A DNA stretch of 15,497 nucleotides from contig MU646737.1 in NCBI GenBank assembly GCA_026770585.1, positions 276,229 through 291,725 on the forward strand. The letters run 5' to 3'. The notes beneath the pieces are model-generated. The model ran no database searches. It saw nothing but the letters and a program-made list of their open reading frames with translations, and was not told where the DNA came from. The position numbers and the translations under genes are program-made. This DNA is from Baffinella frigidus. Its lineage: Eukaryota > Cryptophyceae > Cryptomonadales > Baffinellaceae. Below, piece after piece: positions 9,046 through 13,202 of this stretch. Position 1 is the first letter of the stretch. Every line of letters begins with the position of its first letter.

Positions 9046-12000
9046 CCAGCTGCACCGGAGCAGCTCGTTCCCTCAACCCTAACCCCACAAACCCTGAACC
9101 AACTCCAAACCTTAGATCCTAAACCTGAAACCCTCAAACCAAACCACACGCACCGCTGCACGAGGTTTCGGGTTCAGGAGTCAAGATTTTTAGGCTTGGG
9201 GGTTACCGGCCTTCTAAGGCCAGGTCACGCTCTCGAGTAGATCCAGCGAAGACAGGAGACGTATCCGGGGAAACCTATTTTTCTTTCATTTGATGGCAAT
9301 GAAAATTACTACACGAATGCTGCAATAATTACTAGTAAGAGCGAATTGTGCAGTAATTTTCATTGCCATCAAATGAAAGAAAAATAGGTTTCCCCGGATA
9401 AAGACTCCTCGGGACTCGTGGGGCCTGTTCTAAAATCCGTTTTCTTAAGTCAACCCCCCTTCAAATATGTCAACTTATGCGCAGAGAAAAGCATAAGTTG
9501 ACGAATTTGCATAGGAATTGACTTAAGAAAACGGATTCTAAAATCCCTTTTCTGAGATAAGAATAGGGTTCACCTTGGACGAGAGGGCGTGGGTCAAGTC
9601 CGAGAAGCACAGGAGCACTGGTGACTAATGACTAGGGTAGAACACCTTGGGAGCGAGAGCGTCCAAGCGTCCAAGGTTTCGGGTTTGGGGTTTAGGGCTC
9701 AAAGTTCAGGGTTCAGTGTCCAGGGTTTGAGGGTTTAGGGTTCAGGGGTTTACAGGTGAAGGGTTTGAGGGTTTCGGGAATAGGGTTGACCTTGGACCAG
9801 AGGGCGTGGGTCAACTCCGAGTAGCGCCGGAGCACTGGCGTATTGCATACGTGCGGCGCCGCAGAAGCTCGTTCCCTCAACCCTCAACCCTCAACTCTCA
9901 ACCCTCAACCCTCACCCCTCAACCCTCAACCCTCTACCCTCAACCCTCACCCCTCACCCCTCAACCCTCACCCCTCACCCCTCAACCCTCACCCCTGAAC
10001 CCTCAACCCTCAACCATCAACCCTCAACCCTCAACCCTCAACCCAAACCCCTCACCCCTCAACCCTCAACCCTCAACCCTCAACCCAGCTGCACCGGAGC
10101 AGCTCGTTCCCTCAACCCCAACCCCACAAACCCTGAACCAACTCCAAACCTTAGATCCTAAACCTGAAACCCTAAAACCAAACCCCACGCACCGCCACAT
10201 AAGGTTTCGGGTTCAGGAGTCAAAAAAATAGGCTTGGGGGTTACCGGCCTTTTAAGGCCAGGTCACGCTCTCGAGTAAATCCAGCGAAGACAGGAGACTC
10301 CTCGGGACTCGTGGGGCCTGTCAGGAGTCAAGAGTTTTTAGGCTTTGGGGTTAGGGTTCACCTTGGACGAGAGGGCGTCGGTCAAGTCCAAGTAGCGCCG
10401 GAGAAGCTCGTTTGCCCCCTGCCCAAAACATGGTTGGTTTGCTTACATGTAGCACAAATATATGGTTAATTTAATATTTGCTTAGCACAAATATATGGTT
10501 AATTTAATATGTATGGTTGATTTGCTCCAAGTATGTGGTTGGTTTGCTCAGAACTAAGGGGGGATTTGTGAGGAATACACCACTTGAATTGACGAATACA
10601 CCACTCAAATTGGTTCAGAACAAACGAAAACGGGGATTCGGTCGGAACGTTGAGGGAAGGCGGGTTTTATCGGGAGGCATAGGCCATATGGTAAAGTTCG
10701 GTTTCAGCGGCGGGACCTTCTCGTCCCCCCCATCGAGGTCTTATCCGGGGAAAACTATTTTTCTTCAGTTTGATGGCAAGGAAAATTACTACACAATTCG
10801 TTCTTATTAGTGATATTAAAGCATTTATGTAGTGATTTTCCTTGCCATCAAACTAAAGAAAAATAGGTTTCCCCGGATAAGGTCAGCGAGCGCGTGCCCG
10901 TACGGGCGAGAGAGAAAGAGAAAGAGCGAATCGCCCCCCTCGTGGTACGCGCCCCTCCTTCTCTTCATGTGTCGGGTATCACCAACTCGGCACACGCAAG
11001 GCAGTCACCTCGGACAGTTGGCTTCGGCGTCCGCGTGACCGGTCACGCGGGCATTCACGAGCCTGCCGGCGGGGCTGTTCATGGTGCCCGTACGGGCGAG
11101 AGAGAAAGAGAGCGCTTGCTGAGAAAGAGAGAGCCAGCAAGCGAGAGAGCGTGAGTGAGTGAGTGTATGTGTGCGTGCGTGCGTGCGAGAGAGAGAAAGA
11201 GCGAGCGAGCGAGCGAGAGAGTGTCAGTGAGTGAGTGTGTGTGTGAGAGAGAGAGAGAGCGTGCCCGTACAGGAACTTAGCGACACTTTCAGGGTTTCGT
11301 GTTCCGTGTTTCGTGTTCCGGGTTTCGTGTTCCGGGTCGAAAGTTTGAGGTTTAGCTGTAAGGGTTTAGGGTCCTTAGGTTTAACCTTAGGTTTAGGTTT
11401 TAGGACCTTCGCATCCCCCTCATCCAGGAAAGTCAAAACCATCTGGTGGAGTTGTTGAGAAACAAGAAACGTTTGGCCAGTAGGCTCATACGCCCTACGG
11501 TAGGGCCCTAGGACCTGCCTAGGACCTCTTGCGGGTCAACACCAGGATGTTCGTAACAAGAACAAAAAATGCTTGGAAATTCCGGGGTTTGTGCCACGGG
11601 TTTAGGGTCCAAGGTTTTTAAGGTTTCGGGTGTAGCGACGGGACCTTGTCATCCTTCTCATCAGGGAGGAGAGAGGTCAGGGAGCGTGTTTCGTGTTTCG
11701 TGTTCCGGGTTTCGGGTCTACGGGTTTCGAGTTTCGGGTTCACGGATTTGTGAAGGTTTGAGGGCTTAGGGGCTAAGGATTAGAACCTTGTCATCCCCCG
11801 TAAGGGGGAGGAGTGTCGGCGAGAGCTCAGGGAGGGAGTTTCCGTAGAGGAACTTCGCGACACTCTCAGAGTTTCGTGTTTCGTGTTAACAGGAAACATA
11901 AACCCGTAATGTTCAGGGTTTCGGGTTAAGGGTTTCGGGTTTCGGGTTTACCTTCTCGTCTCCCTGATCAGGCAGGAGTGTCGGCGAGAGCTCAGGGAGG

Positions 12001-13168
12001 GAGTTTCCGTAGAGGAACTTCGCGACACTCTCCGGTAGCTCGCAGATTTCCCACGGCCAGCTCTCTCCACACCCTGTGGGTAGTAAATCCGGTCGAAACG
12101 TCGGTTAATTACATGTATTTGTACCGAGCAATTTTTAGTTAGTACCACGATAATAAATGGACTGAGGAAATTAGCAACCGATTTCGGCAGCTCGCAGATT
12201 TCCCACGGCCAAGAGTCTCCACACCCTGGGGGTTAGGATATTGTCGAAATGGGCTCCGCGCGGAAAAAATCGAGGTCAGGTCAGCAACATTTTTTTTATT
12301 TTTTTGCCTTTTTGTGTCATCTTGCGGGTGGGAGATGCTATTTTGAGATAAAAACCATGCCTAAGATAGCATAAAAGTCATTTTTTGGAAATTTTTCTGA
12401 TTTCCTGACCTGACCTCGATTCCGCGCGAAGCCCATTTCGACAATAAGGGTTATCGTGTTAGGGTGTATGCTTTATGTTTTAAAATGTGTATTGTGTACC
12501 TTTTAAAACGTAGATTGGTGTAGGGTGTAGGAGTGTATTTTAGCCCCTATCCCCTCCCCTGGCCGTACAGGAACTGAGCGACCAATTCGGGCGACTCGCA
12601 GATTTCCCACGGCCAGCTTCCTCCGCACCGTGTGGGTATTGGGGTGGGGGGTTGGGTTTAGGGGTAGGGGTTGAGGGGTTATTGCTTACTGTTTAGTTTT
12701 GAGGGTTTGGGGTGTGGGGTTTGGGGTTTGGGGTTTGGGGTTTGGGGTTTGGGGTTGGGGGTTTGGGGTTTAGCGGTATTAAGTTTGGTGTTGAGGAGTT
12801 GGGGCTGATGGTTCTGGGTTACGGATTTCGGTTTTCGGTTTCGGGTTTCGGTTGTCGGGGTTTGGGTTTCGGTTGTCGGGTTTCGGGTTTCGGGTTTCGG
12901 GTTGCGGGTTTCGGATTTCGGTTTTAGGGTTTCGGGTTCCGGGTCTCGGGTTTCGGGTTTCAGATTTTCGGTCTTCGGGTTCAGGGTTCAGGGTTAATCA
13001 ACCTTGGAGGGCGCACTTGCTGAACTCTATACCCTAAACCCTAAACCCTAAACCCTAAACCCCAAACGAAAGGTGGGTTTGGTACGAACCCCCAAACCCT
13101 AAACCCGAAGTCAATCGACCTTGGCGCACCGGGTCTCGGGTTTCGGGTTTTGGTTTTCGGGTTTCGGG

Positions 13169-13202
<34 letters not shown>

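Larger units (their letters stand above)
9219..9839 (-). pseudogene. Duplicated exon 4 and exon 5 pieces, interrupted by two elements
   Basis: Exon-4-like ends at 9789-9839 and 9571-9621 precede an exon-5-like piece at 9402-9426 plus 9219-9256. The exon-5 piece is split by a 141-bp element, and a second element (9427-9563) replaces the short intron. The parallel stretch 10230-10400 is the uninterrupted version. Flanking GGCTTGGGGGTTACCGGCC and CAGCTGCACCGGAGCAGCTC are also duplicated. Confidence 0.72.
10904..11262. repeat. GA, GAGT and GCGT microsatellites
   Basis: GAGAGAGAAAGAG at 10908 and 11099, GTGAGTGAGTG, GCGTGCGTGCGT and GCGAGCGAGC runs to 11260. The stretch between holds the weak candidate exon. 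Confidence 0.8.
10717..11867 (-). pseudogene. Exon 3 downstream echoes
   Basis: 11785-11867 keeps ESVAKFLYGNSLPELSPTLL then GDDK before GT. 11645-11687 keeps LLPDEKDDK, 11407-11447 keeps FLDEGDAK, 11260-11294 keeps PESVAKFLYGHA, and 10717-10740 joined to 10881-10903 keeps YGHALADLDGGDEK around an inserted element. A 59-bp stretch is identical between 11809-11867 and 11974-12032. Confidence 0.75.

Noticed and set aside
10517-10810. 97-codon plus-strand frame ending in FDGKENYYTIRSY
   Set aside because: Its end lies in the 140-bp element and its start in AT-rich direct repeats; no family resemblance or echoes.
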